Assembly (NCBI RefSeq): GCF_002288925.2
Contig: NW_022098076.1
Location: 82,213,423 to 82,277,422 of the forward strand
Length of the DNA: 64,000 nt
Source of the DNA: Delphinapterus leucas
Lineage: Eukaryota; Chordata; Mammalia; Artiodactyla; Monodontidae
Direction: 5' to 3'
Part shown: positions 1 through 12,300 of the stretch, piece by piece
How the letters are laid out: each line of letters begins with the position of its first letter
How positions within the stretch are numbered: the first letter of the stretch is position 1
Notes under the pieces: generated by a model
Seen by the model: the letters and a program-made list of their open reading frames with translations, nothing else
The model's database searches: none
What the model was told of the DNA's origin: nothing
Position numbers and translations under genes: made by a program

Positions 1-340
1 CTGGAACTTCCAATCTATAGCCCGTTGGTCAGAAGCACAGGTGATAACCTAGACTTGTGGTTGGCATCTGACATGGGATGGGGGGTAGCCTCGTAGGACT
101 GAGCTTAACCTGTGAGATCTGACATGACCTCCAGGTAGGCGGTGTTAGAACCGATTTAAATTTAGGACACCCAGCTGGTGCTACATAGAATTTCTTGGTG
201 TGGGGAAAAACCTCCACACATTTGGTGACCAGAGGCGTCAGAAATGAAGTGTTTTGTATGAGGAGTAAAGGAGACACATAAGAAAGAGAAGACAGGTGGA
301 AAACTGAAGTTTTCCAACTGAGAATGCTAGATAACGTTTG
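1..340. repeat. Possible old LTR-like interspersed repeat, family not assigned
   Basis: The wording of this segment resembles a dispersed mammalian repeat: a 'gacctccaggtag' block, an 'acacccagctggtg' block, then 'acacatttggtgaccaga'. The last block loosely recalls the end of an ERVL-type LTR followed by a tRNA-Leu-like primer site. I cannot name the family. No intact reading frame is present, and the left edge is cut by the window. Confidence 0.3.
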
Positions 341-2639
341 TGTCAAAAACCACAGTGGAACCTGCCACCAATTGAGGGACTGTCTGCATTAGGAAAGTTT
401 TGTACTGCTGTCATCTGGGAAATAAAAGACGGGGGGATCATGGTGTTATTTCCTGTCCACTGTGCCCCCTCCCCACCCCGCTCTGACAAATGGTCCACCT
501 CCTGCTCAGATAGTTGTAAAGAACATTGTCATGGAGCTAAGCTCTGCCCAGTTTGGCTTGGCAGTTCTCCTCCACCTTGTCTCTCTCTGGATTTAACTCT
601 GCTTCCTCTCCTAGCACTCAGTCTCGAGGAAAGTAAGATCATTCTTGGTTCAATTGCAGGTACTAATCCGAAGTCCATTTTGAAAGCGTCTTCTCTGCAG
701 CTACGCAGCATCTGAGCTAGCTGTTCCCTATTGCTTCAGCCACAGGCAGACTCCTCAGATCCAGTTTCAACTTACACTTCTCCATTTCTGTGGTCTGGAC
801 TGAATTCAGATCCCCTGTTTACTCCTGTTTCTTTGCTTCCTTCCACCTTGTCCATTTATAGCATTCATCCCTGCTTTACGTTGTATTCCAACCCTGATTC
901 CATCTCATTTCATTGTTTCCTGGAACCATCATCCTGGTTCCTGGGACCCCATCCTGTGCTTCCTTTCAGCTAACTGGTTCATTGTAAAGTAACCTAAATA
1001 GGTAACTGTGAATGTTTGTATAAAACAGTATCAGTAAGTAAGGAAGCACAGATGACCAGGGAGAAGCTATCCACATTAACATGGAAGAGTAAAGATAAAA
1101 AACAGACTTGAAAGACAACAGCACAAGACATTTAATAAAATGACATATGTAGGAGATATAAATATTTCAGATTACATCCTCCATCTATAGTTTTCTACAA
1201 TTTTCTATTTTCTATTAAAGTGCTAACAGTCTATGACTAAAGAGGAGGAGGGATTTTCATTTGTAGACAAAGTCTTCTAAACACTTTGAAATCCTGCAGA
1301 TTAATTATCCACGAGCCAGTAACAACTTAAAAATAACAACTCACATTTACTTAAATAAATTTTGCATTTTTTTCTGATAGTACAGATGACTGATATCATA
1401 ACTCAATTCAATAGTATATTTAATCTTTCTAAATGAGGATATGCAACTTAGGAAGGAAACTGTCTTTTTATTAACCTCCACCCTATGCGCCAGAGATCAT
1501 ACTGAACGATTGGATAAAAAAAGAAAAATAAAAATAGAAAGACAGTTAAAGAGAAAACCTTCAACTACGGAACACCATACACACTTCAAAAATTAAGGGA
1601 AGTAGTTCTACTTGATGATCTAACAAGTAAGTTCCTCAAACTTTTCTTATAATGCAGTTGCACTGTCTCGTATTGTATGTTGTCTGTGATAAGTGGATTA
1701 AAACATGGAAAGGGATTTCTTAGACAAGACACCTGAAAACTGGATCAATAAGGGAAGCTTCCGAAACAATAAAAAATTCCAACAGAGTTAAATAAACAGC
1801 ACTTGAAGAAAACCAAATAAACAGAATTGTCAGTCTGGGTCATGAGAGTATAAAGTTTGGGCTGTATACCACTTAGGAAGTCACAGGCTTCCGGTTAAGT
1901 ATTCTAGACTACTCTGATACTAAACCATTTCTAAATTTGTCTTAGAGCAAGAAATGGTTTGTTGAATTCAAAATCCACACAATCATTATAAAAACACAAT
2001 CTGTGGTAATTATTTGCAGCGATCATTATTTCTTCTTCCACCACAATATATAAGTATATCCAAAAATTCAAAAGAAATCGTTGTTTTATTCTGTGACCTA
2101 ACTGTGAGCCTTATCTTCATTTTCGGGCATTTTGACACTTGAATTGCTTCTTCCTTATCACCTATCCAGGCATCTCAGAAGCAGTTCTAGAGATGTTGGT
2201 TTAGCTTTTAAAAAGCTTAGATGAATGCGCTGTGGAAAGTCCAATCTGGTTCTGAATGGGCTTCAGCTAAGCTGGGCTTTGGTGGGAGCCAGGGTGGGAA
2301 ATGGCATTTCTAAGGCAAACCTCACTGACACACAGAGTGATCTGGGACCCCCGTGAGCACTCAGCTTGATGCAATTCAGAATTTTGTCTACTGAGTGGCT
2401 CTGTCATTGAAAAAGGGTCCCGGGAGGAAGGAGTCACCTATAGCCCAGTGGCTTCAATGCTGCAGTCACTGAAAAGACAATCTCACTCCACAATTATACC
2501 CCACTTCCTCTGCCCTTGGAAATGGAGACATTTTACTTGGTTTTATTAATACTCCATAACACTTGCAACTCATAACTTTTTACAACGTTCAAATCATGTT
2601 CAGAACCCACATGATCGAAATGAATTCCAGTAAACAATC
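341..2639. other. Unclassified stretch, no gene seen
   Basis: The first 650 bases are rich in C and T on the plus strand and have open frames of 80-125 codons, but these lack coding-like composition and splice signals. The rest is AT-rich unique sequence. I recognise no repeat family here. Confidence 0.4.
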
Positions 2640-2775
2640 TTAAGACAGGGCAGGTATTGTTAGGAACATTTTACGGAAGGGGCAGCTGAGGCTCAGAGCG
2701 ATTTAAGTAACCTGCCCAAGGTCACATGGACCGTGGGCGAGACAGTCAGAATTACCCCCTAGCCCTCTAATTACA
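2640..2775 (-). repeat. MIR SINE fragment
   Basis: The core reads, on the plus strand, as the reverse complement of MIR: a block like 'ggctcagagcgatttaagtaacctgcccaaggtcacatgg' (only partly conserved), the recognisable MIR centre. The fragment is truncated at both ends. Confidence 0.7.
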
Positions 2776-3894
2776 TGTTTCACTTTCTTGGAGTCTCTTT
2801 TTTTTTTTTTCTAAAATGAAAGCCCGGGATAATACCTAAGGATGGATTGAGCAATCCCCTACTCAACAGAAGAGACAACCTGTGAAAGAAGATATGCCTA
2901 TCTTAGGAGGACCAAAGGCAGGCAACGGAGGCAGGGAGTCCCAGTGCCTTCTACAGAAGAAAGCGAATTGCTGTATGAATGATCTTAATTAAGTGTGAAT
3001 GCACAGCTACTGAATGCTGTGGGAAAACACTCCATCCTTACTGGCTGCTTTCCCCATAGTTCTCAGTAGCAATACCTTCAAATGCAATTAAGATAATTCA
3101 TGGAGTGATTAGCTTCATTATATGGAGACACACCAGGGACTGTCCTAATGCCAAATCCTGTGTGTGGGCTCTGTAAGATAGACTCGTTCTTCTCCTGTGT
3201 GTTATCTCTTTTAGTGGACACAAAAAGAAGTAAACCTTATGGTGACATAACCCTTGGAACTTCTAAATTCCACTGAGAGAAAGGCAGCTAGGAAATTAAC
3301 GTTTTTTGGACTGGTCTGAAGGTTAACATATCTCAAACCAAACAAGTTTTCAAACACTTATCCTCTTTAACGGGCTGATGGTAAACAACCTATGAGGCTT
3401 TTATGGGGCTGGTAGAGAAGTCACAACTGAGCATCCTGTGGGGCCAGTGGGGACCAAGAGGTTAGGTTCTGAGCTCTGCATATTCCCATTATGAAACACT
3501 GAGTGGAAAGACCCGGGCACATCCCACGGGAACAAGGTCAAGGGGGTCAATTACCCATGTTTCCCAGTGGGAGACACGTACTACTAAGATCCTGTGGTAG
3601 AAATAGCAAGGCATCAAGCCTATGTACCAGACCTCCAGTAAATTCTACTCCCATTAAATTACCACCAGACAGATTGTAAGTATAAAGACAACCACTATTA
3701 CTTGAGACGGAGTATTCCGTACCTGATTTTGGCCTATCAGAGACTGAGTGGCTATTCATTAATTTGATTATTCATATTTATTCAATGACTATTCATAAAC
3801 AATCACTATATTATCAAATGTATATATTTTTTAAGCTGTTCTGTTTCTAGATTAAAGGTGTTTATATAAACAAAAAGATTATTTACCTCTAGAG
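2776..3894. other. Unclassified stretch with a short T tract
   Basis: A run of 13 T lies at about 2798-2810. The remainder is AT-rich unique sequence with no recognised repeat, splice-bounded open frame or RNA gene. Confidence 0.4.
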
Positions 3895-4113
3895 CAGTAG
3901 CTCTCCACCTGGAATATCACCCTCCCTGCCCAAGGTGACATTTGGCAATGTTTGGAGACATTTTTGCTTGTCAAAATGGGGCAGAGCTTTCCACCAGCAT
4001 CTAGTGGTTAAAGCCCAGGATGTCACTAAATATTGTACAATGCACAGGACATCCCCAAACAACAAAGAACTCTCCAACCCAAAATGACAGTATGCTGAGC
4101 TGAAGAACCCCTG
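3895..4113 (+). repeat. MER5A hAT-type DNA transposon copy
   Basis: Nearly full-length non-autonomous hAT-Charlie element. It shows the diagnostic blocks in order: CAGTAGCTCTCCACCTGG, 'acatttggcaatgtttggag', 'catctagtggtta', 'acaatgcacaggaca', and the end 'gagctgaagaacccctg'. MER5A is an ancient eutherian element, and the divergence here fits that age. Confidence 0.88.
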
Positions 4114-4556
4114 CCTTGAAGAAAAGCAAGCAAAACTTGAACCACCTGGTAAAATAAACATTCCTGTAAAAAGAAATACCCAATCATGTTGTTGTAGCCA
4201 TTTATCATATAAAGTGGGCCACATTACATGTGAATCACTGAAGCTCTAGCCATCCACCCTGATACTCAGCTACCCATAGTTCTTACAGATAGAGATCTGG
4301 AATTCTGTAATAAGTACACGTTTCCAGGTTTCTTATTTTAAGAATGCTAAAGCAGAAACATTTTTAAACAATAGACAAAACCAAATCTTTTTACCTTTAA
4401 AACTTACCAATTTTTCCTCTCTTCCTTGGCTCATTTAATTAAATACTTATTTACATTTCCCTTCCTATTTTGGGTTGCTCTTTCTAAGAACTTTAAAACA
4501 AATCATGAGTGGTACATGATAAAAATAGAGCAGTAATACTTTTTTAAAAACATGTA

Positions 4557-4805
4557 GGGACTTCCCTGGTGGCCCAGGGGTTAAGAATCTGCCTGCCAAT
4601 GCAGGGGACACAGGTTCGAGCCCTAGTCCAGGAAGATCCCACATGCCGTGGAGCAACTAAGCCCGTGTGCCACAACTACTGAAGCCCAGGCACCTAGAGC
4701 CCGTGCTCCGCAACAAGAGAAGCCACTGCAATGAGAAGCCCGTGCACCACAACGAAGATCCAACACAGCCAAAAATAAATAAATAAAATAAATTAAAAAA
4801 AAAAA
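4557..4805 (+). mobile_element. CHR-1-type SINE, nearly full length
   Basis: A tRNA-derived head starts GGGACTTCCCTGGTGGC, with an A-box region near 4570 and a B box 'ggttcgagccc' near 4613. It is followed by the longer CHR-1 body with repeated 'gccacaactactgaagccc'-type units and an A-rich tail containing AATAAATAAATAA. It is longer than the CHR-2 copies here and ends differently, so it belongs to the older CHR-1 branch. Target-site duplications are no longer clear. Confidence 0.93.
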
Positions 4806-6039
4806 CAAAAAACACAACTGTATACAAGTCATCAATTGGGGTCTTAATTGAGGCAATGGTAGGCTTTTCTTTAAAAAAGAGAATATTCTAGTAGTATTTT
4901 AACGATTTAAATCCTGTATCAACATGTTTTAAAATAATGATGGAAGTAATTCCAATATTCCAAATAAGTCAGTAATGTTTTAGCTACTTCCAACCTCTTC
5001 CAATATGTATTAAACAAATGATGGAAGTAATTAAAAAATAATGATGTAAGTAAAAAAGGATATTTATGAACTGGGTTGAATATTCTGTTCCATCTAATAA
5101 GACTTTGCCCATAGCCTAGGTTAGCATACCACTCCAGAGCTAATCTTTTTTTTTTTTTTTAAAGTATTAAGAAAAGATGGAAAGCAAACAACATTCAGAT
5201 ACCTACAGAACTAAATCTGTGGATTTCTTCTTGATTTTTTCTCCTCATTGTTCGTCTCTTCTTCCAAAATTCACTGGGATCCCGTTTAAAAACCTTTCCT
5301 CGGAAGCTCATTGTATTGTTATTTGAGTGGCAAGATATTTAAAAATATCAATTTCTTTAAGCCTCTTCCTTCTGAAGCTTCACCAGGCCGAACAAATTTT
5401 TCTTCTCCGGTAAAAAGGGAAATGCTCATGCTACATTAACATAACTGAATAGAAAGGAAAAGAAAACCGACAAATTACTGCTTCCTGTGAGTGAGTAACT
5501 ACCAGCTGTTCAGAAGCGCTTTTGTGCATTTATTCTCCCTAATCACCTGCTTTAAAGCAGGATGAAAAACACAAAATGACTTTGGATGTTTAAGAGAATT
5601 GCTCACAGCTAAATAAACCATAGGATGTAAACTCACCCTTGGAACCAAGTCAAGACTGAATCAAAGAGCTAATTTACGGTAGGCTGCCATGTCTGTCAGT
5701 GTAACAGCCATCCAGATTTTAGCACTGTGGCTAGATCCCCAAGGTGAACTGCAATAATCACTTGGTCATGTATGCGTAGATTACATTAACAGTCTTTCCA
5801 GGGAGGTGCCCAAGAGCATCACTTAGGCACAAGGGGAAAATATTAGAATTCTATTTATATTAGTCATCTAGATAGAGAAACTGTGCTTTACTAATATTTA
5901 ACATAACACATTGACATGGACACCTTCATTCTCTACGTCAAACGGTTACATATAGTCAATATAGTCAAATAGTTAATTCCCTAATCTTTAGATCTTTACT
6001 CCCTTTCTCTGGGGCAATTTAAAAGTGCACCTCTCCCCT
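4806..6039. other. Unclassified AT-rich stretch with local imperfect repeats
   Basis: Three related copies of ATGATGGAAGTAATT lie at about 4938, 5019 and 5041. A T tract of about 16 lies near 5147-5160. No gene or known repeat family was recognised in the rest. Confidence 0.4.
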
Positions 6040-6268
6040 CAAACCCACCCCAGTGCTACTTCCTGTTTTCTTTTCCCCCATGACACTTACTAGCATGTGA
6101 CACTACTATGCATTTTCCTTATTTTACTTATGGACTGTCATCCTCCACTAGAGAGTGGGAATTTTTTTGCTTCATTCACTGTGTCTTCAGTGGTCAAAAC
6201 CATGCCTGGCTTCCAGAAGATTCTCAGTATATATGTATATAATTGTTTAATAAAAGAATAAATGAAGG
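6040..6268 (+). repeat. L2 LINE 3' end
   Basis: This follows the L2 3'-end layout: 'actagagagtgggaa', a 'cactgtgtcttcagtggt' block, 'atgcctggcttccagaa', and a tail like 'aataaatgaa'. It is old and diverged, and carries only non-coding 3' sequence. Confidence 0.65.
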
Positions 6269-7139
6269 ACATAAATATTGTGCTTAACAATGAACCTTGT
6301 CCCCTATGTATATTGTGTTTTGAAATATTAGCTACTGGCAAGGACTATATAATTTATAAATACACACAGAAGATGGGAGTGCAGCCAACTTTTTTCTACA
6401 AAGTGCATGAGATAGGAAATATTTGGAGGCCACAGGACTAGGAAATAATTGATTAGATTAAACATTAGAAAGCTGGGTTCTAAAAAACGATTGTTGTGGG
6501 AGACGTTCATTCAGTTTCTTCAAGAGTTTGTTTCTTCATCTGCAGGGGGGACCCCCACAACGGAGGTGTCCATCGGTGTGATGTAGGTGCTAAAGGAACC
6601 ATTGCTTGTCTAGGAAGCACTCTGGGGTTTAAAAGATGGTTGAAGGAATATTTCCATTGAGGACTGATCTTCACAACCACCGAGACACAAGCTCCTACCA
6701 GCTCTCCCAGGAGATGAGTCCTGAGCAAGGGGCATTTTGAAGGGAGTAACTGTCAGGGAGTCAGTTCCACAGACACTTGTTGGGGCATCTTCGCACAGGG
6801 GGCAGTGTGATGTGCAGTGTGGACGCAAGCACGAAGCTTAACCAGGAGAGCAATTTCTGCAAAAGGCTCTCAGTATTCTGGGAGTTTGGAACTTTAAGAA
6901 AGAAAAATAACAAGGCTGCTATTGCATTCGTGTCTTAGCTGGAAGCAGGACTCACGGTACAGATGGGAATGGGGAGAGCGACCAGAGGAAGGGAACAATG
7001 GGTAAACACAATGAGTCGGGGGTTTTGGGGGGGCGCTTTTGCTCCAGAGCCTTGCCTTCTCTTTCTAGAGCTCAACACGGTTAATGGTGCAGGCCCCGAT
7101 GTCTTCCACGGATATGCCAACTTGCCACCTAGGAGTGAA
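6269..7139. other. Unclassified stretch
   Basis: Mixed-composition unique sequence. Overlapping open frames of about 70-120 codons occur on both strands around 6500-7330, but none has a convincing start, splice context or recognisable protein. They look like chance frames in GC-richer DNA. Confidence 0.35.
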
Positions 7140-7250
7140 TGGTCCCACATATCCATGTGGCTTTTCCTCAGCTTCCTTCAGTCTTTACTTGAAATGTCTC
7201 TTCCTCAGAAAGCCTCCTCTGATGGCTTTGAATGCTCCTCCCTTGCCTTT
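7140..7250 (+). repeat. Probable L2 fragment
   Basis: The segment 'cttgaaatgtctcttcctc' followed by 'agaaagcctcctctga' matches the L2 section that normally reads 'caaatgtcacctcctcagagaagccttccctga'. It is short and diverged. Confidence 0.45.
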
Positions 7251-9002
7251 TTGTGTGTGGGGGGAGGGGGTCCTAGACAAGATGGGGTAAGAAGTTCGTA
7301 TCTCACCGAGAAGCCACTTCTGCAAGCATAGTTACGATTCTGTAATGAAGGCGGCTATCCTCAGGGAAGCTCCCACTTAACCAGCTAGTTCCAAAGGCAA
7401 GGCACTAATAGAGGCCATTTGCTTATTTAATAAGCCTCATTATTGATTATTATTTAATCTGTAATAAGCCTTCACCTTTATCATGGTTGCCTTATCCTGA
7501 CATAGGCCATATCCCAATAGTATTTCCCCAATAAAGACCAGATTTAGTTGATGCACATACGTATCCCCCAGACTCTAGCCTCTTGTGCACCTCTACCTTC
7601 TCATGCAGAGATTTGTGCAAGGCAGGCAAAAAGAGATACCGCTCATTCCTTGCCAAAGTATGGAGACCAAGGTAGCTTCTTTCAAAAACTGAGAAAAATA
7701 GCAAGATGCTACAAAAATAACAACTGAGAAGGTAAACTATATTGTTATTCTGTAATTGGTTTAAGTAGGCATCCAAAGATTCCACAGAGCAGAAGGCCTT
7801 TGGATCCATGGTCATGGGATATATAGAAATTCCACTGTCTGTCTTTCGCTCTTATCAACGTTCACACTGAGTAACTCTTTGGCATCAGTTGGATGAGCAG
7901 GTACATTAGAGCACATGCATAATTTTCAGGTTTAACTTTCTTCCTTATATGATGAGAGTCTGCCTTTTTGGGTCACCTGATTTCCCGAGTATGTAAGATT
8001 ATGTTTCTATTTTAATAGCTGAAAGTCGTATTTCACAACCCTTTCGGATCATGGACCTGTTTGAGAATCTAACAAAACTGGACTCACTCAGCAGGAAAAT
8101 GTAAGGACTCAGAAAATGTGTGTGCATGGTAGGGGGTCACCAATCTCTGAGGTCCATCTGGGGACCCACTTATTCATGTTACCCTAAATCCCTAGCTCAT
8201 AGTTTTAGAAGATAGGAACGTTGTCTTATAACGAAGCATTTAATAATCTTGAGCAACTCATTAGTGACTTCCTCTCTTTCTAACAGTTGCATCTCGTCTC
8301 TCCTCTATTCCTCTTTAGGCACCACAGTTCTTTATCCTGGAGTCCCTCCCACTTCCCAACTTCTGCAATGTGAGAATGACTCATTTCTCTCCTTGCTAAG
8401 CTGTTGATTGCAGCTACCTTTAACAATGGCAAAAGGAGGCATTGCCGGGCAGTATATGGGAATGTCAGAAAGACATAACCTGTGGTGACTGCAAAGGAGG
8501 AGAAAATCCAGTAGCATGGAGTTCAGTGCTCCATGGGATGGCACAGTTGAGCTTCTACTGAGCTCCTTGATTTCAGACCAAGTCTGTTTCTCCAGCATAC
8601 TGGAGCAACTTCTGCTTAAGTTCGGACACTTGTTGACAATCAAAGAACCTAACTAGGGCACTGGGCAAGAATGGGCAATAAAGAGAAATCAGAGATTAGC
8701 TGGCTCAATCACAAGGAATCACTGTCAAGTTCATTAGTAAAGAAATCTGGTATCAATCAATGATCAAAATTAATTACTATACTCAAGGCATTGCTGTGCT
8801 TCATGAGAAATATGTAATACTCTTCCTAGTCTTGAGAAGCTTGTACCTGACAGAGGAGTTCACTAAAGTGTAAAGGAGACTGGGAAAGCTTTATAATAAA
8901 GACAGGACCTCAGGGAGACTTTGAATAGGTTTGAGTCAAATAGATGGGAGAAGGGTAAAGGATACTCTAGAAAAGAGGAATGTAGCATAGAGAAGGCATA
9001 AG
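7251..9002. other. Unclassified stretch
   Basis: Mostly unique AT-rich sequence. A segment near 8030-8110 ('ggacctgtttgagaatct') resembles an old dispersed repeat that I cannot name. No gene is supported. Confidence 0.35.
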
Positions 9003-9240
9003 ATACAATGGTTAAAACCATGGGATCTGGAATCTGCTTAGAGGCAGCTCCTGGGTCCATGCTTCCTAACTATATCCTATATCCTCAGGCAATACTTACC
9101 CTCTCCAGGCCTCAGTTTTCTCATCTGTAAAACAGGGAGAGCATAGTAGATACCTCACAGAGTTTTTGTGAGTATAAATGACACTTTAAAATTTCAACTC
9201 AGTGCCTGGTATAGTTACCATAACTGTTCGTTATCACAGA
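9003..9240 (+). repeat. MIR SINE, nearly full length
   Basis: MIR blocks appear in sense order: 'gttaaaaccatgggatctgg' at the head, 'cctcagttttctcatctgta' and 'aaacagggagagcatagta' in the core, and 'cagtgcctggtatagtta' at the 3' end. It is old and diverged. Confidence 0.8.
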
Positions 9241-9279
9241 AACTAAGAAGCAGGCCAAGAAAGAATATTTAAGAAAAAG

Positions 9280-9714
9280 TAGGAAGTCAGAAAGAGAAAG
9301 ACAAATACCGTATGCTAACACATATATATGGAATTTAAGAAAAAAAATGTCATGAAGAACCTAGGGGTAAGACAGGAATAAAGACACAGACCTACTAGAG
9401 AAGGGACTTGAGGATATGGGGAGGGGGAAGGGTAAGCTGTGACAAAGTGAGAGAGAGGCATGGACATATATACACTACCAAACGCAAAATAGATAGCTAG
9501 TGGGAAGCAGCCACATAGCACAGGGAGATCAACTCAGTGCTTTGTGACCACCTAGAGGGGTGGGATAGGGAGGGTGGGAGGGAGGGAGACGCAAGATAGA
9601 AGAGATATGGGAACATATGTATATGTATACCTGATTGACTTTGTCATAAAGCAGAAACTAACACACCATTGTGAAGCAATTATACTCTAATAAAGATTAA
9701 AAAAAAAAAAAAGG
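9280..9714 (+). mobile_element. L1 3' tail, 5'-truncated
   Basis: Cetartiodactyl L1 3' UTR. It runs from 'agtcagaaagagaaagacaa' through 'gcacagggagatcaactcag' to 'ttgtgaagcaattatactct', then 'aataaagatt' and a poly-A tail at about 9700-9712. 'AGGAAGTC' occurs on both sides (about 9281 and 9714), a plausible short target-site duplication. It is much too short to encode ORF1 or ORF2. Confidence 0.92.
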
Positions 9715-9867
9715 AAGTCCAGCCTGTCTATAGCCAAGGGCTGAGTAGGAGAGCAGAGGCAGAAACAACTGAAAATAGAAGCCAGGACCAGTTCATGGAA
9801 GGCTTTAAATGCTAAGATGATGAAAGTTTCCATCGTATCCCAAAAGCCATGGAAAGTCACTAAAGGA

Positions 9868-10143
9868 TTTTTTTTTGTTTTTTAAACATCTTTATTGGAG
9901 TATAATTGCTTTACAATGGTATGTTAGTTTCTGCTTTATAACAAAGTGAATCAGTTATACGTATACATATATCCCCATATCTCTTCCCTCTTGCATCTCC
10001 CTCCCACCCTCCCTATCCCACCCCTCTAGGTGGTCACGAAGCACCGAGCTGATCTCCCTGTGCGACGCGGCTGCTTTCCACTAGCTAGCTATTTTACGTT
10101 TGGTAGTGTGTATATGTCCACGCCACTCTCTCACTTTGTCCCA
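9868..10143 (-). mobile_element. L1 3' tail, 5'-truncated, reverse orientation
   Basis: Reverse complement of the same L1 3' UTR as at 9280-9714. A poly-T start is followed by 'tttattggagtataattgct', and it ends near 'cactctctcactttgtcc'. 'GGATTTTT' flanks it on both sides (about 9867 and 10145), a likely target-site duplication. With the preceding copy it forms a tail-to-tail inverted pair. Confidence 0.92.
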
Positions 10144-10347
10144 TGGATTTTTGAATTATGATTAAAGTAGTGCCTTTGGAAGAGTCATCTGATAATTACA
10201 CGTAGGCTAGATTTTGGGGAGTATGATCCCGAGTAGTCGTCTGCATTAACCCGGATATTAACAGAGTAGTGGAGGGCAGAAAACTTGGCATCAGAATCAT
10301 AACCACAGACTTCACAGATGAAGACCTGGCAATTAAATGGAAAATGA
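10144..10347. other. Unclassified stretch
   Basis: Short unique interval between an L1 tail and a MIR; nothing recognised. Confidence 0.4.
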
Positions 10348-10605
10348 ATGATAGCTGAAATTTATCAAGCAAGTACTAGGTGCTGGGTGCTGATCTAAAT
10401 ATTTATAGTGCCTTATTTAAACCATGCAACAACCCTGTGAGGTAGGTATTACTATTACTGTTATCACCACTTAGTTTTACAGAGGAAGATACTTGGGTCT
10501 TGGGAAGTTAAGCAATTGGTCCAAGGTTCCAAAACAAGTAAGTAGCACAGCTGGGATTTAAACCCAGGCAGTCCAGCTCCAGAGCTCATGCCCCTAATCA
10601 GAAGA
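10348..10605 (-). repeat. MIR SINE, nearly full length, reverse orientation
   Basis: The reverse-complement MIR order is clear: 'caagtactaggtgctgggtg', 'acaaccctgtgaggtaggta', 'ttttacagaggaagata', 'acagctgggatttaaaccca' and 'ccagctccagagctcatg'. One of the best-preserved MIR copies in the window. Confidence 0.85.
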
Positions 10606-11109
10606 GAGGTCCAAAGATGCCAGTAGGTTTCTGAGTCTGGCCATCAAGGAGATGGATAATATGTCTGAGGGAAAAAGGGTGGCAAGAAGAGAGGACTTCT
10701 TTTCCACTAATGCTGATTTAGACATGTCAAGAAGATAGAAAAATGGGCATTTTCAGCACCACTGTTATACGTGTGCCTGGAACTCAGGAAAGAGTCAGGA
10801 CTGGAGATATCCAGGTGAAAGTCATCGAAAGAGTTAAAATTGAAAATCTAAAAGTAAACTGAATTTTTGGAGAACAGAGTAGCATAAAATTGAGAACATA
10901 ATCCTGAAATTCTTTTATATATGATAAATAGAAGGCAACTTAGGAAACTGAGAAGGCATAGGGATACTGGGGGGAAACTAGCAGGGCAGTGTGGTGTCCA
11001 GATGCACTGAGAAGGGAGTTTAAGGAGGGTGACACACGGTATCTGGGCAGAGATGGAGGTAGGACCCAAGGATGTCCAAAAAGATCCAGCATGAGAGATA
11101 AGCAAGATG
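10606..11109. other. Unclassified stretch
   Basis: Purine-rich plus strand with no recognised repeat or gene. An open frame on the minus strand (10848-11171) reads through into the adjacent MIR and is not supported as coding. Confidence 0.35.
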
Positions 11110-11290
11110 AAAACTAAAGACCTTGCAGTCTTGGATCCAGACAGATCTATATTTGAATCCTCTTCAGCCACCTACTAGATAACCTCCAGCAAGTTACGTG
11201 ACCTCTGTCTTCCCATTTCTTATATTTACAATGGAGCAATTAGTATACAGCTTACAAGACTGTCATGAAATAATATATGTTATTACTCAG
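11110..11290 (+). repeat. MIR SINE fragment
   Basis: MIR-like order: 'tatttgaatcctcttcagcc', 'cacctactagataacct', 'agttacgtgacctctgtctt', then 'tacaatggagcaattagta'. It lacks the extreme ends. Confidence 0.65.
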
Positions 11291-11480
11291 CCTTGAGGAA
11301 AAAAATACACACGTGTATATATAATTGCTAAGATTCCTATATATGCATATATGTAAAGTATTACTTATTGACTATGATTGGCATTTACCAGGTCTAGCTA
11401 GGTACGTATTCATGTACAGACACACCTATATATGCATATACATGTACATAACAAAATACACAGATGCACGAATTCTTATA
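11291..11480. repeat. Degenerate TATATG/CATATA-rich low-complexity patch
   Basis: Several interrupted runs of alternating 'atatatgcatatatgta' and 'catatacatgtacata' type lie here. They are imperfect, not a clean microsatellite. Confidence 0.5.
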
Positions 11481-11659
11481 TGTGTCTTCAGAGTCTGGCT
11501 CCATGGTGTCCAGAAAGAGAAACTAAGTTTGCAATCTTCAGTAGATAAGCGTCTGGGTATTTGGAATTTAATTAAGATGGTAAGTCTTCACCATGTTTTA
11601 GAAGAAATAGGAATTTGAATGCTAAGATATCAGAAATTTGAGGAAAAGTTCTAGTAGTC

Positions 11660-12300
11660 TGTATTAGTTTTCTATTGCTGCTATAACAGATTACCACACA
11701 TTTATTGGCTTAAATCAACACCCACTTGTTGTCTCATAGTTTTTGTGGGTCAGAAATCTGGGTATGATACAGCTCAGCTGATTCTCCACTTAGAGCCTCC
11801 CAAGGCTGAAATCCAAGTGTCAGCAGGGTGGTGTCCCTTTCTGGAGGCTCCAGAGGAGACACTGGTTCCAGGCTCATTCAGGTTGTTGGCAGAATTCAAT
11901 TCCTTGCAGTTGCAGGACTGAGGTCCCAGTTTCCTGCTGTCTGTCAGCCAGGGGTCATTGTCAGCTTCTAGAGGCCGCCTGCATTCTCTGGCCCATGGCC
12001 CCTTTCTAAGTCAGCAACAATGGGTTGAACCCTTCTGAAATCTCTCTGACTTTTCCTTTTCTCCTAAATATCTCTTCTCTGCATCTTTCTACTGTAGCTG
12101 GAGAAAAGTGTTGGCTCTTAAGGCCTCATGTGTTTCGATTGGTTCCACCCAGACGATCTAGGATAATTTCTATATTTTAAGGCCAGCTGATAAGTAACCT
12201 TAATTTACATCCACAAAGTGCCTTCATAGCAGTACTAAGATGCGTGTTTCACTGAAGCACCAGAGAGTCCTGTTGAGGGGGAGAGGTATCTTTAGAAAAC
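11660..12300 (+). repeat. MaLR-type (MLT1-like) LTR
   Basis: It begins 'tgtattagttttctattgct', followed by 'aacagattaccacaca', 'ggcttaaatcaaca', 'tttctggaggctcc', 'gcttctagaggccg', 'ctttctaagtcagcaacaa' and 'tggttccacccagacgatct'. That is the order of a MaLR-class solo LTR; the exact subfamily is uncertain. It contains no coding sequence. The 3' edge is approximate. A second copy of the same family lies in reverse orientation at 35385-35700. Confidence 0.72.

Noticed and set aside
338..715. Plus-strand open frame of 125 codons near the left edge
   Set aside because: C/T-rich composition creates long frames on both strands here; no start context or recognisable protein.
4570..4630. Functional tRNA genes at SINE heads (A and B boxes present)
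   Set aside because: The heads are diverged tRNA-derived promoters attached to SINE bodies and poly-A tails; no cloverleaf is preserved.
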